A program made the translations under genes and the position numbers. From Coprinellus micaceus (Eukaryota; Basidiomycota; Agaricomycetes; Agaricales; Psathyrellaceae), in NCBI GenBank assembly GCA_951394405.1, contig OX596337.1, forward strand, positions 868,001 to 932,000: a stretch of DNA of 64,000 bases, written 5' to 3'. This document shows, piece after piece, positions 36,127 to 47,179 of the stretch (within the stretch, counting starts at the first letter, position 1; every line of letters starts with the position of its first letter). The notes beneath the pieces are model-generated. The model did not search any database and was not told where the DNA came from. It was given only the letters and a program-made list of their open reading frames with translations.

Positions 36127-39100
36127 ATGGCGTCTGGAGACATCGAGGAGGAGCCTGTGCTCGCTGTCAGTAGCCTGCGGAGCAGGTTCGAGCAGTTGGC
36201 GGCAGGTTCAAGTAGCCTGGTTCAACCGAAACTTGTGTCCTCTGAGCCAATACCCAGTCCCGTTACCCGACCCAGTCGACCAAGGGCAGCTTCGAATCAA
36301 AGCTTGAACGTCGATTCGACAGTACATATCCTCAGAGGAACCTCATCGTCATCAGATTTGAAAACAGATATGCCTGAAGCGGCAACATCGGCCATAGATT
36401 TCAAGGCGTTGGCACGGAGACGTCCTCCACCTCCTGCTACCCAGACCGATTCCAATGCTCAAGTCGTCAAGGCTGCTTCGGGCCTGAAGCCCACGGAGGT
36501 CTACCCCTCAGCGACCAAGTCGGCAGCACTGAAGCGGCCCCCACCTCCACCACCAACGCGCCTCGCGAAATCGGGAGGTGCATCCCCGACATCGTCGCCC
36601 TTGGCGAGGCCAGTCCCATTACCGCCTTCGGTAATCGCGCCAGAGTCGCCACCCAAAAGGTGAGTGTTAGCTGTCTCATCCTTTGTCTGTACTGACGGGT
36701 TCGCCACCAGCGCGTTGAGACCACATGTTCCCCCAGTGCCTCCGCGACCTACTTTCCTTGTGTCTCATAGTCCGGAGAACTCGGTTGCAGATTTCCAGGC
36801 CGAATCGTCTCCCACCGAAAACATACCTCCCCGTCCAGGAAGGGCAACTCCGTCACCCGATCTTCGAACTAACTCAGTCGATGAGAGAGATTCCAGTACC
36901 GACTCTTCGTCATCGCAGCCACCTCCTATTCCACCCTCACGATCATCACGACTTTCAGGCTTACCACCCCCACCCCCTCGTCATCGGACGTCACGGTCTC
37001 CCAACTCAGGGGGTTCCGATGTCTTGAGCCCTTCTTCAAGCACAGGAACTGGCCCTCCACCTCCTTTACCCAGTCGACGCTCAACCGCTACACCCGAGAA
37101 TCTCTCTTCGCAAAAATCCCCACCACCCCGACGCTCAACAATGGCTCGACCTATCGTTGCTTCTGCACTTCTGCCAGAACTGAACGGGAATGGGTATCAC
37201 ATTAATGGCAGCAGCATCAATGAGACACCTGCACCTTCTCCCATCGATCGGAAACCCTACCTTGGGAAGCCCCTTCCTCCTCCCACTCGTACAATCGGCC
37301 TCGGGGACAAGCTCCCAACCCTTCGCCGTCCTACGATTGCCCCCGGTGAGTTGTCGTCGGATGAAGAAGACGCTCTGGAAGAAGAATCTCCAGCTTCGCG
37401 AGTCATCGACACCCTCCCCGACACCAGCAGTGCGTCAAGGCGCCCTCCCGCTTTGACCTTTAGAGAGGGGTCTTCCCCTCCGAGACTCCCCTATCACCCT
37501 CATTCGGGGTGCGTCATTGCCTCCGGGCCCAACTTCGTCGTGTCGCACGTTCATCACGTCAAGATCTACAACCTCGAGGTCCAGGATACGCCTATTTACG
37601 ACCTGGAGATGAAGTCACTGGGGATGAAGGACGCCAAGATCGTGTCTATGGAATTTAGGCCGTCGTTAAACAAGGTGGATCGCGGCTGTATCGTCTGGTT
37701 CGGTACGAAGGATGGGAGCCTCTTCGAGATGGACATCCGGAAAGGCCAGATCATGGCGACAAAACCTGCAGCGCATCTCCACCCCGTCTCTTATATGTTC
37801 CGCCGTGGCCGGTCGATGGTGACGCTAGACGAGTCAGGCAAAGCACTTATCTTCTCTCCTGACCCCGACCGTTTGGACCAGGACGTGAGCCTCATATACA
37901 CGGCGCCAAAAGCCGTTCGCACCACCGACAAGAATGATTTCGTGAAGTTCTTGGACGGGAAGTTATGGACGGCGTCGAGGAACGAGAGTCATGGCGGAGG
38001 CACTGCTTCAGGGAAGATGCCAATCATCCGTGTTTATGATATCTTCAGCCCAGGGTCGCCTGGCAAGTCCATCATGCCTGGTGAACAATGCGGGCAAGTC
38101 TTGACCGCGACGATACACCCTACCGAGCCGGACAAGGTTTGGGTGGGCCACGAGGAAGGCTATGTCTCGACTTGGGCCCTCGACACAGATGATGGGTGGC
38201 CCCGCTGCATCGAGGTTTCGAAGGTCTCTACGTCGGACATCCTCTGCTTGGAGGGTGTGAACGACAAATTATGGGCCGGAAGTCGGAATGGGATGATCGC
38301 CGTATACGACGTATCTCAGAAGCCGTGGGTGATGACCAACTGCTGGAAAGCGCATCTGAACCTGCCTGTACTGAGGATATTCGTCAACTACCGGGCGATT
38401 GAGGCGAATAAGAAGCTGTGCGTAGTGAGTCTTGGGAGGGACGACGCCGTGAAGCTGTGGGATGGGTTGCTGGGAGTGGATTGGGTTGGTGAGTGCAGTA
38501 TACTAGTACTTCGGCCGAGGCAATTTCCTGACGACAACTTAGAGAAGGAGCTAGTGAAAAACGAAGCTACGTTCAGCGATTTCCAAGATATCACAGCTCT
38601 TGTGGTTTCTTGGAACTGCGATTCGGCTAGGCCAGACCACCTGAACGACGACCCTCGAAACGCCAACTTCTTCACCGAAGTCTTCGATAGCACAACTCCT
38701 CCCGACGTCATATCCTTCAGTTTCCAGGAAGTCATAGACCTGGAAAGTAGGAAGATGGCTGCAAAGAACATGTTACTTGGTGGAAAGAAAAAGGACGATG
38801 CGCTTTCTGACCGGGTGACCGGCGCTTACAAGAGGTGGCACGACAAGCTTTCCAGCGTGGTGAAAGCGAAGTTTGGGCCACTTGGCGTGGAGTATACCGC
38901 TGTGAACACCGAGAGTTTGGTCGGCCTCTTTTCATGCATCTTCCTCAGGAATACACAAGAGTTTGTATGTCGGGATAAAAGCATCACCGCTATCAAGCGG
39001 GGTATGGGAGGGAGATATGGCAACAAGGTTCGTGTTTTTCCTTCCCCACCACGATAGCGTGATTAACCAGGGTTTTAGGGGGCCGTCATCGCCAGACTGG

Positions 39101-39829
39101 TTATCGCGGACTCTTCCATCTGCTTCATCAATTGTCATCTTGCCGCCGGTCAGCATGCACTGAAGCAACGAAACGCGGATCTTGCGGCCATTTTAGAGGA
39201 GAAAGGTATCTTCGAAGCCTCTCCCTCATCGTCCGCCTACGTTCGAGGCGGCGATGGAACAATGGTCTTGGACCATGAATTCGTTCTGGTTCGCCCCTTC
39301 TTTTCTATGTTACGCGGTCACGACCTGACGGCATTGACTCTAGCTGAATGGCGACCTCAACTATCGTATCGATGTGAACAGACGGGAGACATATACCTCC
39401 GCCTTCCGTTCTGGGGATCTCAGCGGCCTCCTTGCTCACGACCAACTCATACAGCAATTGGAGCACAACAAAACTTTCCGACTCCGTGGGTTTAGTGAAG
39501 GTCTCATCACCTTCCGCCCGACGTACAAATATGACCCACGCTCTGACGAATACGATACCAGCGAGAAAAGGAGGACCCCTGCTTGGTGCGATAGAATCTT
39601 GTGGCGAGCTCGTACAGCCAGTCGGATGCAGCAATTGGGGTATCGACGCTATGAAGTCAATGTGTCTGATCACCGACCGATATCCGCGACCTTCGTTATC
39701 AAGGTCAAGAGTGTCAGGCAAGATGAGAAGCTCACCTCGAGGAGGGTTGTCGAATCGGCCTGGGCTGATAGGGAAGTACAATTCCTCGACTTGGCACACA
39801 AGTTTTACGTGAGCCAAGCCCTCTTGTAA
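36127..39829 (+). CDS. WD40-type inositol polyphosphate 5-phosphatase
   Basis: Removes the 5-phosphate from phosphoinositides or inositol phosphates. Start ATG 36127 (MASGDIEEEP); five exons give about 1,160 aa. The first 430 residues are Pro/Ser-rich with PPPP runs, likely SH3 ligands. A WD40-like propeller follows (NFVVSHVHHVKIYNLEVQD, IVWFGTKDGSLFEMDIRKGQ, KVWVGHEEGYVSTW, LWAGSRNGMIAVYDVS, VSLGRDDAVKLWDG). The catalytic domain starts at TALVVSWNCD and has FSFQEV, GAVIARLVIADSSICFINCH, LLNGDLNYRID, PAWCDRILW and SDHRPISATF, all diagnostic of the IPPc fold and complete. The intron at 39281 to about 39335 restores NGDLNYR. The same domain order occurs in plant FRA3-like 5-phosphatases. Precise substrate is unknown. 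Confidence 0.92.
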
Positions 39830-40224
39830 CCACCCACTCCTGCATCGATTTTGGACACCGCGGACCTCTTGTCCTCTTGCTATCCCCTGCACTACCCTGT
39901 TCACCCCTTTTCCATCCCTGTTTTCTTACCTGTTTGGCCTCTATGGATGTTTTGGACTTTTAGAAGTAGTACCATCTAATCCACGTACTCGCGTCACCGT
40001 TACCACATTTTATACACCTACCCATGGACGTCGGACCTGCATATGCATCTGTACACGTACTCCACATAGTCACTGCTCTTTGTCGTTTACTTTATATGTC
40101 CCATGCCCTCTTTCCTTTCCTAATCTTAGTCGGGCGATAGGTCACTAGTTGTTGACGTGAGTGAGCGCCTAACCGAACAGTTGTTCCCTTCAATTTCCGA
40201 AATGGCGGTCTATTATGCAGACCA
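39830..40224. other. Convergent 3' intergenic region
   Basis: Lies between the ends of the 5-phosphatase gene and the Ras-like gene. T/C-rich, as expected for 3' untranslated sequence. No gene seen. Confidence 0.45.
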
Positions 40225-41225
40225 CTACATGACTGTGCATTTTCCATTGCTCTTCCTCACTCTTCCTCCCCATCTCTTTCGTCGCCAAATCTCTCCCCTG
40301 GTACCCCTTTGGTTCAACTTTGCGATTCGAGGCGCTTCTCTGATCCCCCGAATATGCTCCTGCAACAAAATCTCCAAGTCCTGTGTTCCTTGGGCGCTCA
40401 TCTCGAAGAATTGGCACTGCCAAAGTTGCGCCATCTCGATCCCTTCTTGCCTTGTGACGATCGCTGGAGGCTGGTCAGTTGAGGGTGTTACGACCTCATC
40501 GTTTGGTTAGACCAGGTCTAGGGGCTTCGGCGCCATCGATTGAGACAGGATCTTTTGGTCCAGGTTCAACCGGTAGTCTCGGTCCACCGCGGGCATTTGC
40601 GGAGGTCGGATTTGTTGTGCTGCTGAGCGCAACGAGATGGATGAATATCGGGAGCCTGCAATCGATATCCCGAGGCCTCAATTCTCGTATAAGACGATGG
40701 AACTCTTTAGCGACTTCGAACGACTTGCGGGAGGCAGCGCCGTAGACAAATATGAAGCCTATGGCATCGCTAGGGGGATATAAGAGATACACAATTAGAT
40801 AGCAACGAACTAGGGAACTTACCGGGCAACGTGGTAGATTGGGGCAAAGAATTCGTCTAAGGAGTGGTGAGTTCATTCCGCTCTTTGAAAATGTTCTTCT
40901 CGTAACATACCATTGCCGACTGTGTAAAGCATGTCAAGAAAACATGGCTTGTTGTCCACGGATAACCCTTTGTCGAATGAGGAGCACATTTCCGGGTAGT
41001 CCTCTGGACCTCCCTGCAACCGCTATGAGCATTGAATCTCGTCGACCCTCGTGCAGTTGAAGTCACAACGTACGCACATCTGGTATTCGGTAGCAGATGG
41101 GCTCAAATGTTGGATACGAATACTTGGCAGTCGCATTGGGGCTACGTACCTTGGAAGAACTCACAGACGGGGCCAAACATAGGAGTAGCCCCGGCGCCGC
41201 CCAGTACGATCGTCCTGCAGTGCAT
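40225..41225 (-). pseudogene. Ras-like small GTPase gene, degenerate; possible pseudogene or pseudo-GTPase
   Basis: Best start is ATG 41225, reading MHCRTIVLGGAGATPMFGPV: a Ras-type first strand and loop, but the P-loop Gly-Lys-Ser/Thr is missing. Later exons read DYPEMCSSFDKGLSVDNKPC, FLDMLYTVGN (where Ras has DTAGQ), DEFFAPIYHVAR, DAIGFIFVYGAASRKSFEVA, KEFHRLIRELRP, then EGIEMAQLWQCQFFEMSAQG. The C-terminus is basic and ends CTVM, a good CAAX prenylation box. In the expected place for NKxD the open frame reads LVALSSTTNP, while NKSDLRK lies in another frame a few bases away. No intron with normal borders reconciles them. Either the gene is decaying or it encodes a membrane-anchored protein that no longer binds GTP. 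Exon borders around 40480-40620 are uncertain. Confidence 0.6.
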
Positions 41226-41627
41226 AGAAGGAGAGCGAGGTAGGAAGGAATGTAGTCAACCGCTTAAATATTGGGCCGATCATGAGCAGGTCCCAGGCTT
41301 CCAGATAAGCAGGGCCTGGGGGTGTAGCCATTTCCCGTTGCTGTAAGTCCTTGTCAATTGCAGTGCTCTGGGAGAGTTCGCGAGAAGAGGCGATGTCAAG
41401 AGTGTAAGGACCTGCCACGCAGCGCCTGGGGACAAGGTATGTCCGGATGCTCATCGTGATAGGCGTCTCTTGACGGAGAATAAGAGGGGAATCGATGGCA
41501 TTATGAGATGCTGCGTCGTGTGCTCACGAACCTCGACATCAGGGAAAAGCCTCCGGTGGAAATTGCAACACTTTTCGTAGATGTTCGAAAATATTCATCA
41601 TTCTTGAAACATTTTGCACTTTCTCGA
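41226..41627. other. Intergenic region between Ras-like gene and transposon
   Basis: Upstream sequence of the Ras-like gene. Minus-strand open frames here have no motif. An AT-rich patch with gaaaatattcat and actttctcgagaaa lies at 41590-41633, and similar words recur near 43624-43663. Confidence 0.4.
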
Positions 41628-41636
41628 GAAAGCGAG
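41628..41636. repeat. Target site duplication, left
   Basis: GAAAGCGAG, repeated exactly at 42445-42453 directly outside the other end of the element. Confidence 0.85.
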
Positions 41637-42444
41637 GGATAATTCTATTGAGAAACCCCCATTTCCCATAAAACCCCAGGGTTTCTCGATAAGCTATTGG
41701 GAAACCCTGGATAACGCGCGGCCGGCTCCCCAAGGGTGATCCGGTACCGGACCTGGAGGCCATTCCAAGGGCGATGGGATGAGCGGGAGGTGGTCATTCT
41801 GGACCTCTGATTGTCGCTTCGAGTGGATGTGGTGGACTGAGCCAATATATTGTGTTGCGCATGTGGACGTTTGGGAGGTACATGATGCTCGGATATGGGT
41901 GGATTGTGTGTCACTCTCCCGGATGTGTCGGTTCAATGATATAGGCCTAATGGTGTAGCATACCTGGCTGTGTGGAAAGGCGTACTTATACCCCTTGCTC
42001 GATGTCTCCTTTGAGCTACTGGGTTTCGGGGGAATATCCCCAAATAATTGACAATGTGGGTGAGCATTGTTGTGAAATCATAATCACCCATCTCAGGGCC
42101 CATGCGCAGTATCTTCTCCTACTCCGCCCTCCCGTAATACCTTCCAACAAGTCAGTGGGCTCTCGGCGCTAATTCACTCGTACACCTCTCTCAACGGCCT
42201 TTGATACAAAGAAAAATGGTGTTGGGGGTCCACCAAAGATGTCCTGGTTACGTACTGATAAGTCGGGAGTAGCCTCCTCACGGGTGAACTTGATAACGAG
42301 GCTATGGGCGCCTAAAGTAGCAGGCCGCCAGTCCCCGAAGCACCGGCCGTTGGTACAAAGGTGTGCAAATATTGTCCCCATCAGCGATGATTGCAGAAAC
42401 CCCCAGGGTTTCCGGGAAACGGGGGTTTCTCAATAGAATTATCC
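41637..42444. mobile_element. Non-autonomous DNA transposon (MITE-like), probably Mutator class
   Basis: An 808-base element bounded by inverted repeats: the left end begins GGATAATTCTATTGAG and the right end is its reverse complement. 24 bases match perfectly, and 30 of the first 31. Exact 9-base direct repeats (GAAAGCGAG) flank it, as expected of target duplication on insertion; 9-11 bases is typical of Mutator-like elements. Just inside the left end is a further hairpin, CCAGGGTTTC at 41676-41685 pairing with GAAACCCTGG at 41701-41710. Internal open frames are short and show no transposase, so movement would need an enzyme supplied elsewhere. Perfect target repeats suggest a fairly recent insertion. 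Class assignment rests only on the target length. Confidence 0.85.
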
Positions 42445-42453
42445 GAAAGCGAG
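42445..42453. repeat. Target site duplication, right
   Basis: GAAAGCGAG, identical to 41628-41636. Confidence 0.85.
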
Positions 42454-43807
42454 ACCCCCTCTTGGGGTTATTCAAACATTCTGCCATATTCCGTAGGATC
42501 TACCGAACTCCTCGTGCAATGTTTCGCTAGTGCACATGACTTTAAATGCCTCCCAACCTTTGCAACCTCGCGGAGCAAGCCCAGGGCAAGCCGTCGCAGG
42601 CTCACAACGCAGAACTCCAGTACCGGCCATTTCTGCCATGTTATAAAGGTGTTTGACTGTGAGTCTAGTATGCATGACGTTGGATCTTACATCCTACATC
42701 CCCCGCATGTAAGGACTCCACTGAGTCCATCCGAGTCTCAGTCCTTCTGGGGAGTCACCTTTGACGCGCGAACTTGAAAGTTGAAATCGTAAAGTCCATT
42801 CAGGCGGAGCTAGAATTTGCCATCGAAAGCCTCCACGCGCGCACGGGAGCGCTGTCCTTTGTCCCGTCATCATCCCACTTCGCATTGCCCTTTAGGACAC
42901 AGCACTCTTGGATTCCATCAAGACCTTGTCCACCTTACCATCCCTGTCGCCATGATGTGGATCCGTGGTCTCCCTCTCGTGGTTCTGGCAAGTGATTGAA
43001 GTAGCGGATCCGGAGGTACGAGCCAGCGCGGCCTCCCCTCGACAGCTTCTCAGTACTCAACCTTCCGTATTCTCCCTAGACCCTGTTTTACCTCACACCC
43101 TCGGACAGTTGCCGCGCAGCCGCTGCCACGTCAAAGCCCGCGCTTGGTATGTGGTATGTCAGCGCCCCGTTTGCACATTTGACAAACCCACTAACCACCT
43201 TCTAGGTCTCGGCACTAGCTTCCTGCAGAGAGAAGGACTCCCTTGCCAGTTTCAATCCACTCCACCTTCCTCAATCCCCCTCGAGCCGTCTTCCCCACTC
43301 CAGTGACCTTGCATAGAGCCCGTCGATATGTATATAGAACTCGGTCGCTATCGCGAGGGACCGCCTGACCCTTTAATACATCTGTACCTGTACCTACTTC
43401 GCAGAGCCCATGTAACCGGCCCGTACATAGTGCCTTGACAATGCATTACTTTTGCACGTACCTCTAAGACCCTTTGGTCGAATGCACTTGAAAAAGCAAG
43501 AACATAAGCCAAACACTAACGCTGGACCTAGGTGGAAATGTTACAGAATCTTCAGTCTTTTCAAGAATATTGGAGAATGTTAGGGGGGGACCTTTTGATT
43601 CGCACCCAGTACCGACATTCCCAACTTTCTCGAGAAAAGTTGAACAAAGTTGAAAATATTCATACATTCTCGGGAATTCCACAGTTTGGTTTTTCCTGAT
43701 GCGAATATCGATTGATCTATGAGGGATGGACTTGCTGCAGAAGGATGTTTGAGTCACGGGAATTGGAGATACGCTGTGGACAAGAAGCCGTATAGATACT
43801 TCGATGT
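42454..43807. other. Intergenic stretch between transposon and Costars gene
   Basis: No convincing gene. A plus-strand frame around 42774-42995 and a short hydrophobic start near 42952 (MMWIRGLPLVVLA) end quickly and cannot be extended with confidence. AT-rich repeat-like sequence occurs at 43540-43690. Confidence 0.4.
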
Positions 43808-44234
43808 TCATGCTTCCAAAAGGACGACTTGTACATCCTTGTCTCGAGGCATCATCAAGAGCTCGGCATCGAAGGCAACCTGGAATGGGGTATTCAGATA
43901 AACTCGACCATTTTGAATATCGATGGGCGCCACATACCTTCTTTTGACGCTTTGCCGCCCTAAGGGTACCGTTCAAAGCTTCCACTACTCGGCGTTGGGC
44001 CACGTTGAGCATCGAGCCTGGGTGAATAGGTGGCAGAGGGTTGGGGGGTACTCACAGGTATCAGCGGTCTTGTTAAAGAGGACACCGTAAGATACACTTT
44101 TTCCCCCCTCAGCATTTACAGATCCATAGTCGCTGATTGCCTCTGGTATCCTTATTATGTATAGATCCTTGGCGATGTTCAAACCCGTTGCTTACTCTTG
44201 AGGATCCCAATCTCATGTTCGATGTTCAGATTCA
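43808..44234 (-). CDS. Costars-domain protein (ABRACL-like), small spliced gene
   Basis: Costars proteins are about 80-90 aa and affect actin dynamics. Four short exons are joined. The first (44234-44196) reads NLNIEHEIGILK. The second starts just after the CAG of gataccag and reads AISDYGSVNAEGGKSVSYGV then LFNKTADT. The third carries VVEALNGTLRAAKRQKK, and the last (43879-43808) reads VAFDAELLMMPRDKDVQVVL then LEA. This follows the family pattern of an EIEIL-type helix, GVLFN, EALxGTLRAAKR and a DVxIxLL ending. The intron at 43880-43937 is 58 bases. The intron before the third exon is either 38 bases, ending in CAG, or 68, ending in GAG; both keep frame and the longer fits the family length better. 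The first exon opens with TG after a CAG acceptor, so the start codon may be split by an upstream intron. Confidence 0.75.
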
Positions 44235-44856
44235 CTGATAAGGTGGCCGTTGAGCGGCCATGACAGCATTAGACATGAAAATGGAGCTCAACTGGTGTCC
44301 TTGTGCGAGTTGAGAGGGGCTTTGACGGTCTGATAACAAGAGAGGAAATTGGGGGACGGATTTGGCCATCATCGATTTATCAGCCGCCATCATTCATGGT
44401 TTAGCGCCCATGCCATCAGGGCGCCTCTTGGCTCGCGACCACGAGCATCGTGACGTGGCTTCACCTTCGCCAATGGAAAACGGTTGAAACTCCGTGACAT
44501 AGCACCCTATCGGTGTGCAACAGGGATATTGTGCACCCAGGTCCGTTTATTATCGTCGTACCTTCGAAATGCCTCGGCAAGTCTAGGGTCTCTGGGCGCC
44601 GACCTTCGTCGTGTGCCCACCGGATATCCTGCTGACGCAGAACAGTTTACTCAATGGCCCGAGGGTGTGTCAAGAATTGGTTTCTTATTTGACAAAGAAG
44701 TCGCCGAGGGAAGAAACCCCGTCACGAATGAGCTTCTTCAACATATTAGGTGGTGGGAAGAATTCTGGAACGAGACCGAATGAGGCGACTTTTGACATCT
44801 CAGCTACTTAAGAGGACGGCTGTGCGACGAATCTATCTTTTATAATCGAAGTTGGA
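44235..44856. other. Intergenic region, divergent promoters of Costars gene and second P450
   Basis: Holds the 5' part of the Costars gene, whose first exon may lie here, and the upstream region of the P450. A plus-strand open frame at 44484-44783 shows no motif. Confidence 0.4.
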
Positions 44857-47179
44857 ATGTCTTCCTTCAATCTCCAGGGTATCCTGGGGAGCCTTCGCGC
44901 AACGGATATCCTCGTCATCGCCCTCCTTCTCTCGATCTTCCGCCTGCTCAACAATGCCCGCTCTCGCGTGCGTACCACAAAGCTCAAGGGGCCTATCAGC
45001 GACAATATATTTGTCGGGGCGTTTCCCAAGTTGAGCGGCAGTGACGACCCCAAAATCTTTCTCGACCAGACGTTGAAGGAGTTTGGGGCGGCCTTCAGCG
45101 TGCCTATGGGCTTCGGGCGAAGGGATATCGTCGTCTGCGACGCCAAGGGTGCAGCTCACATCTTGGCCCGAGATACCTTTGGATACCAGCAGCCGGCCTT
45201 TGCGAGGATCTTTACTGACAACATGGTGCGTATCTCCTGTGCGACCTTCCACACTCCTTCCCTTACCCTCACCTGCGACTAGCTTGGGAAGAACGGCATC
45301 CTCTCCACCGAGCGTAATGACCACCGCAGGTACGTGACATACTATAGTATCTGAGCGTGCTGATCGTAGTCGCTAAGCGCCTTGCCAGGATTCGGAAGGC
45401 CATGACACCCGCTTTCAGCAACTCTGCCATTCGAGGTTATATTGAGGCCTTCCACGGAAACTACTACAAGGTTGGCATCGCCACGCTCCTACCCAATGGT
45501 TCTCGTGAGAATCGCCTGACCTGGAGATTGTAGATGAGCTCTGCTTGGGACACCATCTTGGACTCGGGAGCTTCGACCATTGAAGTCCAGGGATGGTAAT
45601 TTATTCCCTTTATATCACAGTATTCAAGTTATAACGGCTAATATGCTTCGTATCGAAGGATGAACCGGCTGGCGTACGTTCCAAACGCTGTTTCTGCTTG
45701 CCGTACAGCTGATTTTAATCTCAGACTCGAAAATCTTGGTCTCGCGGGTTTCTCGCACGAGTTCAAGGCTCTCGTTTTGAATGGAGAGACACCAGAACTC
45801 ATTCACGCCATCGAATCTTTCAAGCTACCCGCAAGTGGGGATGTCCTCTCCAAGGCCTTTTTCTTCCTGTCACCGCTTTTGCCTTGGCTTCTCAAGCTGC
45901 CGAGCGAGAACACCCGACTGCTCTGGAGGGTGAGGTTTGCCATGAAGGATATAGCTGACAACCTTCTCGAAAAGACGAAACAAGAGCTAGAAACCGACAG
46001 CTCTGGAGAGAAAGTCACGGATAAATCCATCATCGGGACGTTGGGTAGGTTTTCGTCATTTGGGGTTGTCCGTCCGACTGTGGAGAAGGGGGCTGATGTT
46101 TCCTATCAGTTAAAGCTGAAGGCGCTTCCAGTGGATCATTCACGATGACGTCTGACGAGGTCCTCTCCCAGGTAAGTGGCACCATATGTTGGACATAAAT
46201 GAGCTTTGGTTGACATCGTTCAAGATGGTCTGTTATCGAACCATTTTCTGGCTCGAAAATATTTTGATATCCCGATCTTAGAACACGCTCTTCCTCGCAG
46301 GATACGAAACCACCTCAAGTAAGGATGATTTCCCATTTTCACAGGGTCGTTAGCTAATAACTTCGACTCGCCCCCAGCTACCCTAACCGTGAGCATGCTG
46401 TGGAATATGTGTTGGCACCGGGTGGCTTACCCTTGTTCGCACAGTGGGCGCTTATTGAGCTCTCGAGGCACCCCGACGTTCAAGAGAAGCTCCGCGACGA
46501 GCTAAACGAAGCGTTGCATAGCAGTGACGCTACGTGGGAACAGCTCACTTCTGGGCTCCCATACCTCGACGCTTTTACGCAAGAGATCCTCCGAACGCAC
46601 GGCCCCGTTGATGTTCTTCTCCGCGAGGTAGTGCGATCGCTATTTTCTCATCGCACCAGCATTTCTAACGAGTCCCCTCAGGCACACGAGAACGACGTCG
46701 TACCTCTGTCTAAGCCCGTTCCAGCAACCTCGGGAGACCTCGTATCCGAAATCGTAATTGCGAAAGGAGAATCCCTTCATATCCCCATCGGATACATCAA
46801 CATGTCCGAGGACCTGTGGGGTCCCGATGTCCGCGAGTTCGATCCAGAGCGGTGGATGAAGGAGCTTACCCCCGGAGCACAGACAATCCAAGGGCATCAC
46901 CATATCATGTCCTTCAGCGATGGGGCGCGGTTCTGCTTGGGGAGGCACTTTGCGCTGGCTAATTTTAAGGTGAGTTTTTGAAAGGAAGACAAGGGGTTTT
47001 CATGCACTAAATTGGTCGACGTTCAGTCAACACTGTCGAACCTGGTGAGAAGGTATGCCTTTGAATTGCCTCACGGAAAGGACACAGAAATTGTGCGACA
47101 CATGGGGTTCATACCGCGCCCCATGGTAGTGGGCGAGAAGGGGCCCCGGGTGCCCTTGGTCGTACGAAGAATCGAGTAG
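44857..47179 (+). CDS. Cytochrome P450, second paralogue
   Basis: Paralogue of the P450 at 32772-34884, with the same N-terminal pattern (LVIALLLSIFRLL anchor, then RVRTTKLKGPISDN). Joined exons give LGKNGILSTERNDHRRIRKA with MTPAFSN (C-helix), MNRLALENLGLAGFSHEFKA after skipping an intron ending aatctcag, the I-helix NTLFLAGYETTSTTLTWALI, the ExxR motif TQEILRTHGP, and the haem loop FSDGARFCLGRHFALANFK. It ends GPRVPLVVRRIE. All catalytic motifs are present and no stop interrupts the joined exons, so it should be functional. Near 46172-46281 two normal-sized introns flank a 3-base exon encoding the Met of the conserved QMNT. Membrane anchoring in the ER is expected; the substrate is unknown. 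Confidence 0.9.

Noticed and set aside
35432..36307. Open frame of about 290 codons on the plus strand
   Set aside because: It crosses the GC-rich hairpins and overlaps the start of the 5-phosphatase in another frame. It shows no motif and its length follows from GC-rich sequence with few stops.
42774..43306. Possible small secreted protein beginning MMWIRGLPLVVLA
   Set aside because: The frame stops after about 15 residues and no splice gives a convincing continuation.
32772..47179. Secondary-metabolite gene cluster around the two P450s
   Set aside because: No scaffold-building enzyme, methyltransferase, transporter or regulator of a pathway lies with them; the neighbours are a phosphatase, a Ras-like gene and a Costars gene.
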